Shown here in pieces: positions 37,095 to 45,744 of a stretch of 64,000 bases of DNA; the first letter of the stretch is position 1; the number at the start of each line of letters is the position of its first letter. This DNA comes from an uncultured Hyphomicrobiales bacterium (GTDB lineage: Bacteria > Pseudomonadota > Alphaproteobacteria > Rhizobiales > Beijerinckiaceae). The translations under genes and the position numbers were made by a program. The DNA lies in the NCBI GenBank assembly GCA_903847605.1, contig CAINED010000087.1, positions 1 through 64,000 of the forward strand. The letters are read 5' to 3'. The notes beneath the pieces were generated by a model. It was given only the letters and a program-made list of their open reading frames with translations, searched no databases and was not told the origin of the DNA.

Positions 37095-37775
37095 TCAACG
37101 CCCGCAGAGAAGATCGCCCGTGCCGGCGTCTGCGATCACGGTATTGCCGTTGCAAATGCCGCCCGTACAGTTGGCGGCGAAGGAAAAGCGCGGCGTACCC
37201 GGCGGCACGCGCACGACGCCGCCAGCGGTGACGATGACCGAATCCCCTGCCCCGCTCAGCGTCACGCATTGGCGTGCAGCGATCGAACAAACGAGCGCCT
37301 GGGAGTTGTCCACCATCGTCACCAGGGTCCGGCCGCCCTGCGAAGATATATCGAGCACGGTGCCGCGCACGCCGATGGTCGCGACGGGCGTATTGATCTT
37401 GTAGGCGTTCTTGTCGGATGCGCCCGTCGTGAAGCGGAAGGCGCCGCGCACAAGATTGACGCCGATCGCCTGAGCCGTCGAACCGCCGGAATAGACGAAC
37501 TGGTTCAGCACCACGCTGGAGGAAGGACCGACGGCAAGGTTGGTCTGGTCGAGGAAAACGAGGCGGGCTGCCGAGGCCGCGCCTGTGCGAATGGTTTCGT
37601 TGCGGAAGACCGGTCCGCCGACCGAAAGGCCTGCTGTCCCGGAGGCGCTGACGCGCTGCACCTGGTTCTGCACGGCGGCGGCCTCGCCGATGCGTTGCTG
37701 GGCGGAAGCCGTGTCCGCCGCCGCCGAAAGCGCCGCCGCCAGCAAGGCCGTCTTGAGCAAATCCTTGAATCGCAT
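37095..37775 (-). CDS. FecR-domain exported protein
   Basis: A 226-residue exported protein with signal peptide (FKDLLKTALLAAALSAAADTASA). The body is a FecR-type beta-sandwich: SVGGPVFRNETIRTGAASAARLVFLDQTNLAVGPSSSVVLNQFVYSGG and INTPVATIGVRGTVLDI. Such stand-alone FecR-domain proteins are periplasmic and unlike true anti-sigma FecR have no sigma factor here. The C-terminus has several cysteines (NCTGGICNGN, DLLCGR). The start at 37775 follows GGAG at seven bases. Confidence 0.85.
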   Translation of the reverse strand: MRFKDLLKTALLAAALSAAADTASAQQRIGEAAAVQNQVQRVSASGTAGLSVGGPVFRNETIRTGAASAARLVFLDQTNLAVGPSSSVVLNQFVYSGGSTAQAIGVNLVRGAFRFTTGASDKNAYKINTPVATIGVRGTVLDISSQGGRTLVTMVDNSQALVCSIAARQCVTLSGAGDSVIVTAGGVVRVPPGTPRFSFAANCTGGICNGNTVIADAGTGDLLCGR

Positions 37776-37898
37776 GGGATGTCTCCACATGGAGGCAATC
37801 ATGCGCGGCGGGCGGGCCCGGCGCAAGCCGCCCGGCCGGTTTCAGCGCTGCCACGAAACAAGTTTTGCCCGCCTGTGCCCAATCGGCCACGCCCGGCT

Positions 37899-38282
37899 TC
37901 AGCGGATCAGCCGGACGTCGAAGGCGGGGGACAGGGTGACCCATCGCCGCTTCGCCGTATAGATGGGCAGGGCCAACTGCCGCCCGAGGGCGAGGCAGAA
38001 GCGGTCGCCGAGCGAAAGGCCGAGGTGGCGAGTTTCAGCGCGCAGAAGGCCGGCGGCAAGCGCCAGCGCACCATCGACGGGAACGATTTCCAGCGGCCAA
38101 AGGCGCAGGGTCTCTTCGATGACAACTGGCGGCACGCCGTCGCCCGACAGTTTCGAGACCACTTCCGCAAAATTGACCGATGAAATCGCCGCATCGGCGG
38201 CGATGGCGTCAGCAAGCGCCCTGCCGGGCTCATCTTGCAAGCTCGCGAGGACCACCGACGCATCAAGAACCGCCTTCGCCAT
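37899..38282 (-). CDS. vapC: PIN-domain toxin, VapC-like
   Basis: A 127-residue PIN-domain ribonuclease. The first acidic residue lies in AVLDASVVLASL, the conserved glutamate in SSVNFAEVVSKL, and a further aspartate in LSLGDRFCLALG, with PIYTAKRRW in the final strand region. It starts immediately after the stop of the AbrB-type antitoxin gene, so the two form a VapBC operon. Confidence 0.9.
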   Translation of the reverse strand: MAKAVLDASVVLASLQDEPGRALADAIAADAAISSVNFAEVVSKLSGDGVPPVVIEETLRLWPLEIVPVDGALALAAGLLRAETRHLGLSLGDRFCLALGRQLALPIYTAKRRWVTLSPAFDVRLIR

Positions 38283-38681
38283 CTATTCGTCTTCGCCCCA
38301 CAAGGCCGGCCTGTCCGCCAGAAATTCGTCGCCGAGGCTGCGCCCCGGCGCGAGATGCGCACGCAAGGTCTCGCGCGCCTGCGCAATGGCCGCAGCAGGC
38401 GTAATGATCCGCACTTCCTTGCCTACCAGCGTCAGCATCACCTCCGCCCCCTCCTCCATTCCAGCGGCGGCGCGGAAGGCGGCAGGGATTACGACCCGTC
38501 CACCCGGTCCCACCCGGGTGCGCCCGCGCGGCGGCAACTCGACCGGCGCGTAGGGCGGCAGGACAACTTTCCCTGTTGCCGCGTCGACCGGCGGCGAGAG
38601 CGGCGGCTGCCCCTGCCCCTCGGCAAAGCCGGACGGCTGATGGGCCGGGCCCAAAATGGCCGATTTGCGCTTTGATGTCAT
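38283..38681 (-). CDS. vapB: AbrB/SpoVT-domain antitoxin, VapB-like
   Basis: A 132-residue protein whose C-terminal half is an AbrB-type swapped-hairpin DNA-binding domain: RTRVGPGGRVVIPAAFRAAAGMEEGAEVMLTLVGKEVRIITP, followed by a toxin-binding tail (LRAHLAPGRSLGDEFLADRP). The first 60 residues are an unusual proline- and glycine-rich arm, much longer than the 70-80 residue norm for whole antitoxins. An inverted repeat overlaps the start codon, suggesting autorepression. It is adjacent to vapC without a gap. Confidence 0.82.
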   Translation of the reverse strand: MTSKRKSAILGPAHQPSGFAEGQGQPPLSPPVDAATGKVVLPPYAPVELPPRGRTRVGPGGRVVIPAAFRAAAGMEEGAEVMLTLVGKEVRIITPAAAIAQARETLRAHLAPGRSLGDEFLADRPALWGEDE

Positions 38682-38700
38682 ATCTTGATCAGAATGACAT
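38675..38700 (-). promoter_or_regulatory. Operator-like inverted repeat at the vapB start
   Basis: ATGTCAT (38675-38681) and ATGACAT (38694-38700) are exact seven-base inverted repeats, 12 bases apart, and the first includes the vapB start codon. The site is well placed for autorepression by the AbrB-type antitoxin. Confidence 0.6.
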
Positions 38701-38739
38701 ATTCTATCAATATTGTCACCAAAATACGCGCCTGCGCGC

Positions 38740-39012
38740 TCAGTCATAAACTTCCCGCCGGTGTGCGACCCGGACGACGAGCACCACGAGTATGTAGTCC
38801 TCTATCCGGCAGACGAGCCGGAAATCGCCGACGCGATAGCGCCAAAGTCCATCGAGATTGCCAACCAACGGTTTCCCGAAACGTCGTGGATTTTCAGGTG
38901 TCGCTATGCGGGTGCGCAGGTAGCGCAGGATCGACTTTCGTGCTGGCGCTCCGAGCTTGCGCAATTCGCGCGCCGCAGCCGGATCGAACTCGACCTTCCA
39001 GACCATGCTCAA
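38740..39012 (-). CDS. RelE/ParE family toxin
   Basis: A 90-residue RelE-superfamily toxin with the family pattern WKVEFDPAAARELRKLGAPARKSILRYL, then GLWRYRVGDFRLVCRIED and VVLVVRVAHRREVYD, including the arginine and tyrosine residues typical of RelE-like mRNA interferases. Its ATG overlaps the antitoxin stop in an ATGA arrangement. It lies just upstream of the vapB start region in transcription order. Confidence 0.92.
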   Translation of the reverse strand: MSMVWKVEFDPAAARELRKLGAPARKSILRYLRTRIATPENPRRFGKPLVGNLDGLWRYRVGDFRLVCRIEDYILVVLVVRVAHRREVYD

Positions 39013-39233
39013 GCGCCGTCGCGCAACTCGTCGTGAAATTCGCGTTCAAGCTCCTCCAGCGAAACCCGCGCCGCGCCGCGCTTCAGACGACGTTCGGCGA
39101 GAAAGATATCCTCCAGATCCTCGATATGCTTGAGGATGGCTTCGCGGGCATAAAAGCTCTTGCTGCGGCCGGTCCGGCGCGCGAGGTCATCGAGCCGCTT
39201 TTCGATTTCGGGGGGTAAGCGAAGGGCGAGCAT
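39009..39233 (-). CDS. Ribbon-helix-helix (RelB-like) antitoxin
   Basis: A 74-residue antitoxin with an N-terminal ribbon-helix-helix domain MLALRLPPEIEKRLDDLARRTGRSKSFYAREAILKHIEDLED, which binds DNA, and a C-terminal helix for toxin binding. Four-base overlap with the toxin start implies coupling. A 24-base near-perfect palindrome 14 bases upstream of the start is its probable operator. Confidence 0.92.
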   Translation of the reverse strand: MLALRLPPEIEKRLDDLARRTGRSKSFYAREAILKHIEDLEDIFLAERRLKRGAARVSLEELEREFHDELRDGA

Positions 39234-39246
39234 GGCGCAGACTCCA

Positions 39247-39270
39247 GTTGCTATACGTGTATAGCAACTG
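39247..39270 (-). promoter_or_regulatory. Palindromic operator of the relBE-like locus
   Basis: Arms AGTTGCTATAC and GTATAGCAACT (11 bases each, exact) with a two-base centre. It lies 14 bases before the antitoxin start and should be the ribbon-helix-helix binding site. Confidence 0.75.
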
Positions 39271-39291
39271 CGGGACGGCTTCAAGAACCGC

Positions 39292-39777
39292 TTACCCCTT
39301 CCGGCAAGCCTTGATCCGCCAGAGCCCGTCCGGCGGCGCGGCGTCCGGCCGGTCGTCTTTCGCATCGGCGTTCGCACGGTCCCACATGGCCGTCGAGAGC
39401 CGGTCCAGCAGCATATAGGCGACGGGGTTCGGCCCCTTGTTCCAGGCATCCGCCGATTTGAGATTGGCGCGGAACAGGAAGACGCGACTCTCAAGTCCAT
39501 CGCCTTCGGCATTCGGCGGGCGGTCCTCGTCGAGATTGAGGTTTCCAGTGCCGCCCTGATAGGAACCGATGAAAGGGACGGTCCGCCCGCTCGCGGCGCG
39601 CAACACAAAGCGATAGCTGTCGCCATCGCGCGAAACGCTCATGACAAAACTGCCGGGTTTGTCCACGGGCTCGAAGTCCGCGCGCGCGAGCGGGCATTCG
39701 CGCGCGAACGCGGGAGCGGCGGAAACAATAACTAACATGCCGAAGAGTTTTGCGCGCACGATGAACTCCGAACTCAC
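39292..39777 (-). CDS. Exported hypothetical protein
   Basis: A 161-residue protein with a likely signal peptide (AKLFGMLVIVSAAPAFA) followed by RECPLARADFEP. The mature part is beta-rich with a closing DGLWRIKACRKG, two cysteines overall that may form a disulphide. I do not recognise the family. It is a single gene upstream of the relBE-like locus on the same strand. Confidence 0.6.
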   Translation of the reverse strand: MSSEFIVRAKLFGMLVIVSAAPAFARECPLARADFEPVDKPGSFVMSVSRDGDSYRFVLRAASGRTVPFIGSYQGGTGNLNLDEDRPPNAEGDGLESRVFLFRANLKSADAWNKGPNPVAYMLLDRLSTAMWDRANADAKDDRPDAAPPDGLWRIKACRKG

Positions 39778-39814
39778 GCCTGCTTACATCGAAGCAGATT
39801 CATATGCACCCGCA

Positions 39815-40723
39815 TCACCAAATGATCGTTCGGCTTCCCATATTCTCCAATGATGCGGTTCTTCTAGCCAAAGCCCTCATATTTTCCGACACCTGCAAAC
39901 TGACCGAGACCAATGGCACGCTATCGTCTCTTGAGTCATCTTTAAGTTTCCCGACAACCACTCCAAAACAGTCGGCTGAGAAGTTGGGAAACTCGATTAG
40001 CCAACGCCTACGAACATTTTCAATCAAGATAGCACTTTGGTTTGAGCGACTATGCAATAACTGTCGCAGTTCATGATGTTTACTGGCCAGAATTCCAAAA
40101 TACCTGCGAAATAAATCTTTTAATTCAATTCTATCGCCTAGTGTTTTGATTAAACTCAATTGCGCGGCAGTAGTCTTATTGTCGACGGAAAGTCGTTCCG
40201 TCTCAAAATAAAATTCCGCAAAGTACGTGACCTGCGTTAGATCTCGGCTCCGCCCTCGTCCGAATGACGCATGGGTAGTCGCTAGATCGTTGTGATGCAC
40301 ATAATTTCTCAATTTTGTAATCGCAATGCATTCCAACGATCCTTCTTTCAATTGTTTGGAAAAATCTAATTGGATTGAAGGCTCAATTTTCTATACCTTT
40401 TTCAACTGAATGTTTTCAACGTATAACGATACGCTTGACAGATACGAATGGGCCAGCCGACCCGCTTCGACTCGAATATCGTGTAATTCGCCTACTTCAT
40501 CTATTTGATACAACAAGCCGTCGAGCTTTACTTCGAAAATGTACTTCTCGAAATTCTTGTAGCTCTCGCTTACTAAAAAATATTTTTCTTCAATATTTTG
40601 TATAGCACGCAAATTCTGCTGAGCATGATTTATATCGTCGAATTCGCCCTTCGAGATACGTATTTCCTTCGCCGAGCCAAGAACATGGTCCCAAATCGCA
40701 TAGCCGGTATATGGAATTTTCAT
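39815..40723 (-). pseudogene. AT-rich accessory gene with in-frame TAG
   Basis: From ATG 40723 the minus-strand frame runs 110 codons (MKIPYTGYAIWDHVLG to IQLKKV), meets TAG at 40391-40393 and continues open in the same frame to 39815. Read through, it yields about 302 residues that look like one protein, with KLRNYVHHNDLA after the stop, a sequence style seen in HEPN-like proteins (R-x4-H). Base composition is strongly AT-rich against the neighbours, indicating transfer. The function is unknown; readthrough, mutation or a sequencing error are all possible. Confidence 0.6.
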
Positions 40724-40746
40724 GATGTGACCTTCGCGATCTAACC

Positions 40747-41916
40747 TCACCCCGTCTTCGCAAAAAGCTCCCGACCGATCAGCATGCGCCTGATCTCGCT
40801 TGTGCCCGCGCCAATCTCGTAAAGTTTCGCGTCGCGCAAGAGGCGGCCCGTCGCGTAATCGTTGATATAGCCGTTGCCGCCCAGAAGCTGGATCGCATCG
40901 AGCGCTATCTTCGTCGCCTTCTCGGCGGCGTAGAGGATGGCGCCGGCGGCGTCCTCGCGTGTCGTCCTGCCCTTGTCGCAGGCTTTGGCGACCGCATAGA
41001 CATAGGCCTTGCAGGCGTTCATGCCGACATACATGTCGGCAATCTTGCCCTGCACGAGTTGAAATTCGCCGATCGCCTGTCCGAACTGCTTGCGCTCGTG
41101 CACATAGGGCAGCGCGATATCCATCGCCGCCTGCATGATGCCGAGCGGGCCGGCGGCGAGCACGACGCGCTCGTAATCGAGACCTGACATCAGCACGTTG
41201 ACGCCGCGCCCGACATTGCCGAGCACGTTCTCTTCGGGCACTTCGCAATCCTGAAACACCAGTTCGCACGTGTCTGAGCCGCGCATGCCCAACTTGTCGA
41301 GCTTCTGATGCGTCGAAAAACCCTTCATGCCCTTTTCGATGATGAAGGCGGTGATGCCGCGCGAACCGGCATTGGGATCGGTCTTCGCATAGACGATCAG
41401 CGTCTCGGCGACGGGACCGTTGGTGATCCACATCTTGTTGCCGTTGAGGATGTAGCGGTCGCCCTTCCTGTCCGCGCGCGTCTTCATCGAAACGACATCC
41501 GACCCCGCGCCGGGTTCCGACATCGCGAGCGCGCCGACATGCTCGCCCGAAATGAGCTTCGGCAGGTATTTCGCCTGCTGCGCCTTGTTGCCGTTGCGCC
41601 GCAACTGGTTCACGCAGAGATTGGAATGCGCGCCGTAACTGAGCCCGACACTTGCCGAGGCGCGGCTGACCTCCTCCATCGCAATGCAATGTTCGAGATA
41701 GCCGAGGCCGGAGCCGCCGAGTTCTTCCTCCACGGTGATTCCATGCAGGCCGAGTTCGCCCATGCGCGGCCACAAATCGCGCGGAAACATATTGCTGCGG
41801 TCGATGTCTTCGGCGCGCGGCGCGATCTCCTTCGCGGCGAATGCCCGCGTCGTCTCGCGAATCGCGTCCGCCATTTCTCCGAGATCGAAATCGAAACTGC
41901 TGGAATTCGGGATCAT
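40747..41916 (-). CDS. ivd: Isovaleryl-CoA dehydrogenase
   Basis: A 389-residue flavin acyl-CoA dehydrogenase. Signatures [16 protein letters not shown] and the C-terminal [42 protein letters not shown] match the isovaleryl-CoA subgroup; the catalytic glutamate position in the isovaleryl enzyme lies in the [19 protein letters not shown] helix, which carries it here. It performs the step before methylcrotonyl-CoA carboxylase in leucine breakdown. The start at 41916 has GGAGGG four bases upstream. Confidence 0.93.
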   Translation of the reverse strand: MIPNSSSFDFDLGEMADAIRETTRAFAAKEIAPRAEDIDRSNMFPRDLWPRMGELGLHGITVEEELGGSGLGYLEHCIAMEEVSRASASVGLSYGAHSNLCVNQLRRNGNKAQQAKYLPKLISGEHVGALAMSEPGAGSDVVSMKTRADRKGDRYILNGNKMWITNGPVAETLIVYAKTDPNAGSRGITAFIIEKGMKGFSTHQKLDKLGMRGSDTCELVFQDCEVPEENVLGNVGRGVNVLMSGLDYERVVLAAGPLGIMQAAMDIALPYVHERKQFGQAIGEFQLVQGKIADMYVGMNACKAYVYAVAKACDKGRTTREDAAGAILYAAEKATKIALDAIQLLGGNGYINDYATGRLLRDAKLYEIGAGTSEIRRMLIGRELFAKTG

Positions 41917-42140
41917 TTCGCCCTCCGCGGCGCTGCGCCAAAATTTCTCCAGAGATAGACCAGCGACGCCGAGAGCGGAACACGCACTTTCGCAAGGGTC
42001 AGGCCCCGGCATTCCTCCTCATTTCCCGGCATTTTGGCGGGTTCTCCGAAACCGCAACGTTTTCAACGCGGGATGCTTTACGCGGGGCAGGTCCATGACG
42101 CATACTGGCGCGAAGGGTTCAATCGATTGGGAGTGTGCCG

Positions 42141-43019
42141 ATGTTTCGCGCCGGAGCCAGCCTGCTGGCGTCCTTCATTGCTCTCGGATTTCTCGCGCCG
42201 GCGGCGATTGCCCCCAAGGCGCAGGCGCAACAGGCCCAGCCCGGCAACGAGGCCGAAATCGCCTTCTGGAACAGCATCAAGGACTCCCAGACGGCGGCCG
42301 AATTCGAGGCCTATCTACAGGCTTTCCCGAACGGGTTGTTTGCGCCTCTGGCGCGCCTGCGCGTCCAGCAGTTGGCGTCAGGGGGAGGCCAGCCGCCGCA
42401 GCCGCAGGGCCAACCACCACAACCATTTCAGACGCCGCCGCAGCAACAGCGGCCGCCGCAGAACGCCTTCGTCGACACGACCGACCGCAACCTCGTCGCG
42501 GAGGTTCAGAACAAGCTGTTCAATCTGAATTACAACATCAGGCGTTTCGACGGCGTGTTCGATACGGCGACGCGCGACGCGATCCGCGACTGGCAGCGGC
42601 GCATTGAGGCGAATCCCGACGGGCAACTGACCGAAGCGCTGCTGACGCGCCTGCGCAATTCCAAGGTGCCGGAAGTTTGGGGCGCAGTCGCCTATACGGC
42701 GAGCGGCACCATCGGCCAGACATGGAACCGCGCCAGCCGCCGCGAGGCGGAAGAAGTTGCGCGCAACGAATGCCTGCGTCGCGCAGGCCGTCGCGCCTCC
42801 TGCGATACGCTTTCCGCGGCGGATTCCGCCTGTCTCGCGGTGGCGACGTATAATGCCACCACCGGCGGCACTCGCTACTACGGCGCGCGCGTCTCGCTGC
42901 AGCCGGATCTCGCCCGCGCGATCAGCAATGCCTTGCAACAATGTCAGGACGCCGAACGCAGCCGCGGCACCTGCGTCAACCGCATCGCTTTCTGCGCCAA
43001 CGGCAGCCATCAGAGATAA
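42141..43019 (+). CDS. Exported peptidoglycan-binding / DUF4189-like protein, copy 1
   Basis: A 292-residue exported protein. After the signal peptide (ASLLASFIALGFLAPAAIAPKAQA) come EIAFWNSIKDSQTAAEFEAYLQAFPNGLFAPLARLRV (caspase-associated-type repeat), a Gln/Pro linker, a peptidoglycan-binding-like helical domain (NLVAEVQNKLFNLNYNIRRFDGVFDTATRDAIRDWQ) and a C-terminal DUF4189-like domain with paired cysteines. GGGAG lies seven bases before the ATG. A second copy follows 50 bases on. Confidence 0.8.
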   Translation: MFRAGASLLASFIALGFLAPAAIAPKAQAQQAQPGNEAEIAFWNSIKDSQTAAEFEAYLQAFPNGLFAPLARLRVQQLASGGGQPPQPQGQPPQPFQTPPQQQRPPQNAFVDTTDRNLVAEVQNKLFNLNYNIRRFDGVFDTATRDAIRDWQRRIEANPDGQLTEALLTRLRNSKVPEVWGAVAYTASGTIGQTWNRASRREAEEVARNECLRRAGRRASCDTLSAADSACLAVATYNATTGGTRYYGARVSLQPDLARAISNALQQCQDAERSRGTCVNRIAFCANGSHQR

Positions 43020-43068
43020 GTACTCGGCACAGTTTCAGGTCCACGCGAAGATTGGTTGGAGAAGAGCC

Positions 43069-43935
43069 ATGATCCGTTCCCGCAGCATTTTCCTCGCAGC
43101 TTTCATCGCCTTCGGCGCCGCAGGCGTCGCGACCCTGCAGCCGCAGCCCGCTTTCGCGCAAAGCGACGCGGAAATCGCCTTCTGGAACAGCATCAAGGAT
43201 TCCAAGAACGCGGCCGAATATCAGGCCTATCTGCAGGCCTTCCCGAGCGGCGTCTTCGCGCCGCTGGCGCGTCTGCGCGTGCAGCAACTCGGCGGCAGCG
43301 CCGGCGCACAGCCGCCGCAACAACAACAGCAGCCGCCTCGTCAGCCGCCGCAGCAGCAGTTCCAGCCGCCGCGCCAGGCCGGCGGTGTCGACATGAACAA
43401 TACGCAGCTCGTCGCGGAGATTCAGTCGAAACTTTATAACCTCAATTACGACATCAAGCGCTTCGACGGCGTCCCCGATAACGAGACGACGACCGCCATT
43501 CGCGAATGGCAGGAGCGCATCAACGTTGAGGCGACCGGCATTCTGACCGACGCGCTGCTGCAGCGCCTGCGCAACTCGCGCATTCCCGCCGTCTGGGGAT
43601 CGCTTGCCTATACTGCCAACGGCACGATCGGCCGCGCGTGGAATCGCGCGACACGTCAGGAAGCGGAGGAAGCCGCGCTCGCCGAATGCCGCCGCCGCGC
43701 CGGACGCAACGCCGATTGCAGCACGCAATCGGCCGCAGACTCGGCCTGTCTCGCCGCGGCGACCTATCGCGCCACCATCGGGGAAACCGTTTACTACGGC
43801 GCGCGCGTCTCGCTGAAACCGCGCCTGCAGGAAGCCATAGACGGGGCGATGCAGCAATGCCAGGCAGCCGAGCGCAGCAACGGCACCTGCGAGAGCCGCA
43901 TTTCCTTCTGCGCCAACGGCAGCCACGAGAGATAA
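43069..43935 (+). CDS. Exported peptidoglycan-binding / DUF4189-like protein, copy 2
   Basis: A 288-residue paralogue of the preceding gene with the same domain order: signal peptide, EIAFWNSIKDSKNAAEYQAYLQAFPSGVFAPLARLRV, a Gln-rich linker, LVAEIQSKLYNLNYDIKRFDGVPDNETTTAIREWQ, and a C-terminal domain ending CESRISFCANGSHER. GGAG lies seven bases before the ATG at 43069. The two genes are a recent or constrained tandem duplication, probably for the same cell-wall or secretion-related role, which is unknown. Confidence 0.82.
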   Translation: MIRSRSIFLAAFIAFGAAGVATLQPQPAFAQSDAEIAFWNSIKDSKNAAEYQAYLQAFPSGVFAPLARLRVQQLGGSAGAQPPQQQQQPPRQPPQQQFQPPRQAGGVDMNNTQLVAEIQSKLYNLNYDIKRFDGVPDNETTTAIREWQERINVEATGILTDALLQRLRNSRIPAVWGSLAYTANGTIGRAWNRATRQEAEEAALAECRRRAGRNADCSTQSAADSACLAAATYRATIGETVYYGARVSLKPRLQEAIDGAMQQCQAAERSNGTCESRISFCANGSHER

Positions 43936-44024
43936 CTTCAGCGCGCTTGCAATCGTCGGAGTGGGCCAGCATCATCAGGCGTGACGCGGACGAAACAACG
44001 TCTGCGCACATCGGGAGGCGGCTC

Positions 44025-45122
44025 ATGGGTGCGCGATCGAACTGCGTGTCGTCGGAACTTTCACCGTCTAAATGCCTGCGCCGCTGCGCGCTGCTGATAT
44101 CGCTGGCGGCAGGCGCCTGCATCGCCGCTTCCACTTCATTTGCGCAGGACGCTGCCGCGCATTTCCGCGGCAAGACCGTCAACGTGCTCGTCGGCTTCGG
44201 GCCGGGCGGCGGCTATGACGGCTATGGTCAGTTGCTCGGTCAGTTCATCGGAAAATTCATTCCGGGCGAGCCGCGCGTCATCGTCCGTCACATGCCCGGC
44301 GCGGGCTCCGTGACCATGCTCAATCACCTTTACAATGTCGCGGCCAAAGATGGCCTCACCTTCGGCATCCCCGCCGCCGGCACGGCCTACACCCATCTCA
44401 TCGGCATCGAGCGCGACAAGGCTGCGGCCAAATACGATGCGCAAAAGTTTTCCTGGCTCGGCTCGCTCGAAGCTTTTACGCCGATCGTATTCGCCTGGCA
44501 CAAGACACGCTTTCGCACCATGGACGATCTGCGCCAGCACGAGTTCAACTACGGATCGAGCGGACCGACGACCGGGGGCGAAACCTATGCCGAGATGATG
44601 AACGTACTGCTCGGCACGAAGCTGAAGCCCGTGCGCGGCTACAAGGGCTCGAACGAAATCGCGCTCGCCATCGAGCGTGGCGAACTCGACGGCATCGTCG
44701 GCTGGTGCTGGACCTGCGTGAAAGCGGACAAGCCGCAATATATCGCGGAGAAGACCGGTATCTTCATCGCACAATTTGGCGTCACGCCCGATCCCGAGAT
44801 GAAAGCCAACGGCGTGCCGAATTTCCTCGACATGATCACAAATGATAACGATCGCAAGGCGGCGCATCTCGTGCTGGCGAACCTGGCCTTCGGCCGCCCC
44901 TTCGTCGCGCCGCCGGATTTGCCGCCTTTCGTCCTGCAGGCGTTGCGCAAGGCCTTCGTGGATATGGCGCGCGACAAGGAATTTCTCGAATATGCGAAAA
45001 AGACGCGGCGCGAAATCAACCTGATGTCCGGCGAGGAAATCGACAAGCTGCTGGCCGAAAGCTTTTCGCTTCCCAAGGAAATCGTGGCGAGGGCGGTGGC
45101 GATCTCTTCGCCACCGCCGTGA
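44025..45122 (+). CDS. Bug-type TTT solute-binding protein (long)
   Basis: A 365-residue periplasmic receptor, longer than the usual 320. The signal region is CLRRCALLISLAAGACIAASTSFAQ, then VNVLVGFGPGGGYDGYGQLL, VIVRHMPGAGSVTMLNHLYNVAA and the C-terminal LPPFVLQALRKAFVDMARDKEFLEYAKK. The overall pattern is the Bug fold but the specificity region differs from the other copies here (for example GWCWTCVKADKPQYIAEK). GGGAGG lies six bases before the ATG. Confidence 0.85.
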   Translation: MGARSNCVSSELSPSKCLRRCALLISLAAGACIAASTSFAQDAAAHFRGKTVNVLVGFGPGGGYDGYGQLLGQFIGKFIPGEPRVIVRHMPGAGSVTMLNHLYNVAAKDGLTFGIPAAGTAYTHLIGIERDKAAAKYDAQKFSWLGSLEAFTPIVFAWHKTRFRTMDDLRQHEFNYGSSGPTTGGETYAEMMNVLLGTKLKPVRGYKGSNEIALAIERGELDGIVGWCWTCVKADKPQYIAEKTGIFIAQFGVTPDPEMKANGVPNFLDMITNDNDRKAAHLVLANLAFGRPFVAPPDLPPFVLQALRKAFVDMARDKEFLEYAKKTRREINLMSGEEIDKLLAESFSLPKEIVARAVAISSPPP

Positions 45123-45152
45123 GAGTGGCGAATAGAGTGGCGAATAGGGAGT

Positions 45153-45219
45153 AGCGAATTGCGAATAGGTGAGGCAGCCACGCAGCTGCGCCTCTTCTAC
45201 TCGCTACTCGCAATTCGCT
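45153..45219. repeat. Inverted repeat flanked by GCGAATAG-type direct repeats
   Basis: AGCGAATTGCGA (45153-45164) and TCGCAATTCGCT (45208-45219) are exact reverse complements. Just before lie tandem GTGGCGAATAG units at 45125-45147. Such CGAATAG/CTATTCG strings are typical of dispersed intergenic repeats in this group. Confidence 0.7.
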
Positions 45220-45228
45220 CCTACCTCT

Positions 45229-45340
45229 TCCCCGCCAGCCACTCCTGCCACTGCGCAGCGCTGCCATAAAAGGCGTTCTAGTCGACCTTACCCTTGATGC
45301 CGGGCACCGCGCCGTCGGATTGATGTGGCAGACGTTCCAG
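45229..45340 (-). pseudogene. Broken copy of the GH25 lysozyme C-terminus
   Basis: About 110 bases closely match 48249-48360, the 3' end of the GH25 gene, on the same strand. Translated it reads SDGAVPGIKGKVD, a stop, then NAFYGSAAQWQEWLAGKR. The stop (TAG at 45279-45281) and the loss of the remaining upstream sequence show it is a remnant. Confidence 0.8.
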
Positions 45341-45744
45341 TTGCGTCAATCTCCGATTATGACAGTATCGCCACGATCTTTGCTTAACAATGCCTGTTCT
45401 CACGGGTTCGTGGACTGAATATCCGAAAATGCGCGGCAATTTAGCTGGCTTCACGGCGCATTTTTTCGCCTTAAACAAAACATCGCAATCATTGCGACAA
45501 CGAATTATGACAGCGGCATGAATAATACCAACAATTGTACACGCAGTGTTTAACAAAGAGCCATATTTCACAGGCGTTTCAGCGCGTCTCAACACGCGCA
45601 TACCACTGCGTTTAAATATATTTTTACAGCTATGGCTCAGCTTTTTCGCAATGTCTAATCGCTTTGAAGGCTTCGCGGCGCCGCTCAGGCGAGGCGGAAC
45701 TGCGCAGCGAATCTAGCACGATTTGCAATTTCCACGGTGAGCTA

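Larger units (their letters stand above)
45123..45744. other. Gene-poor interval with repeat and GH25 remnant
   Basis: About 620 bases without an intact gene. It holds imperfect GCGAATAG repeats and a 12-base inverted repeat (45153-45219), a copy of the GH25 gene 3' end (45229-45340), then about 400 AT-rich bases with no recognisable feature that should include the promoter of the GGDEF-EAL gene. Confidence 0.6.

Noticed and set aside
37827-37898. Extra gene between FecR-domain protein and vapC
   Set aside because: No open frame with a start and ribosome site; the gap is ordinary intergenic DNA.
45278-45601. Independent gene made of the open frame covering the GH25 remnant
   Set aside because: The only recognisable part is the copied GH25 tail ending at the new stop; the remainder has no coding character.
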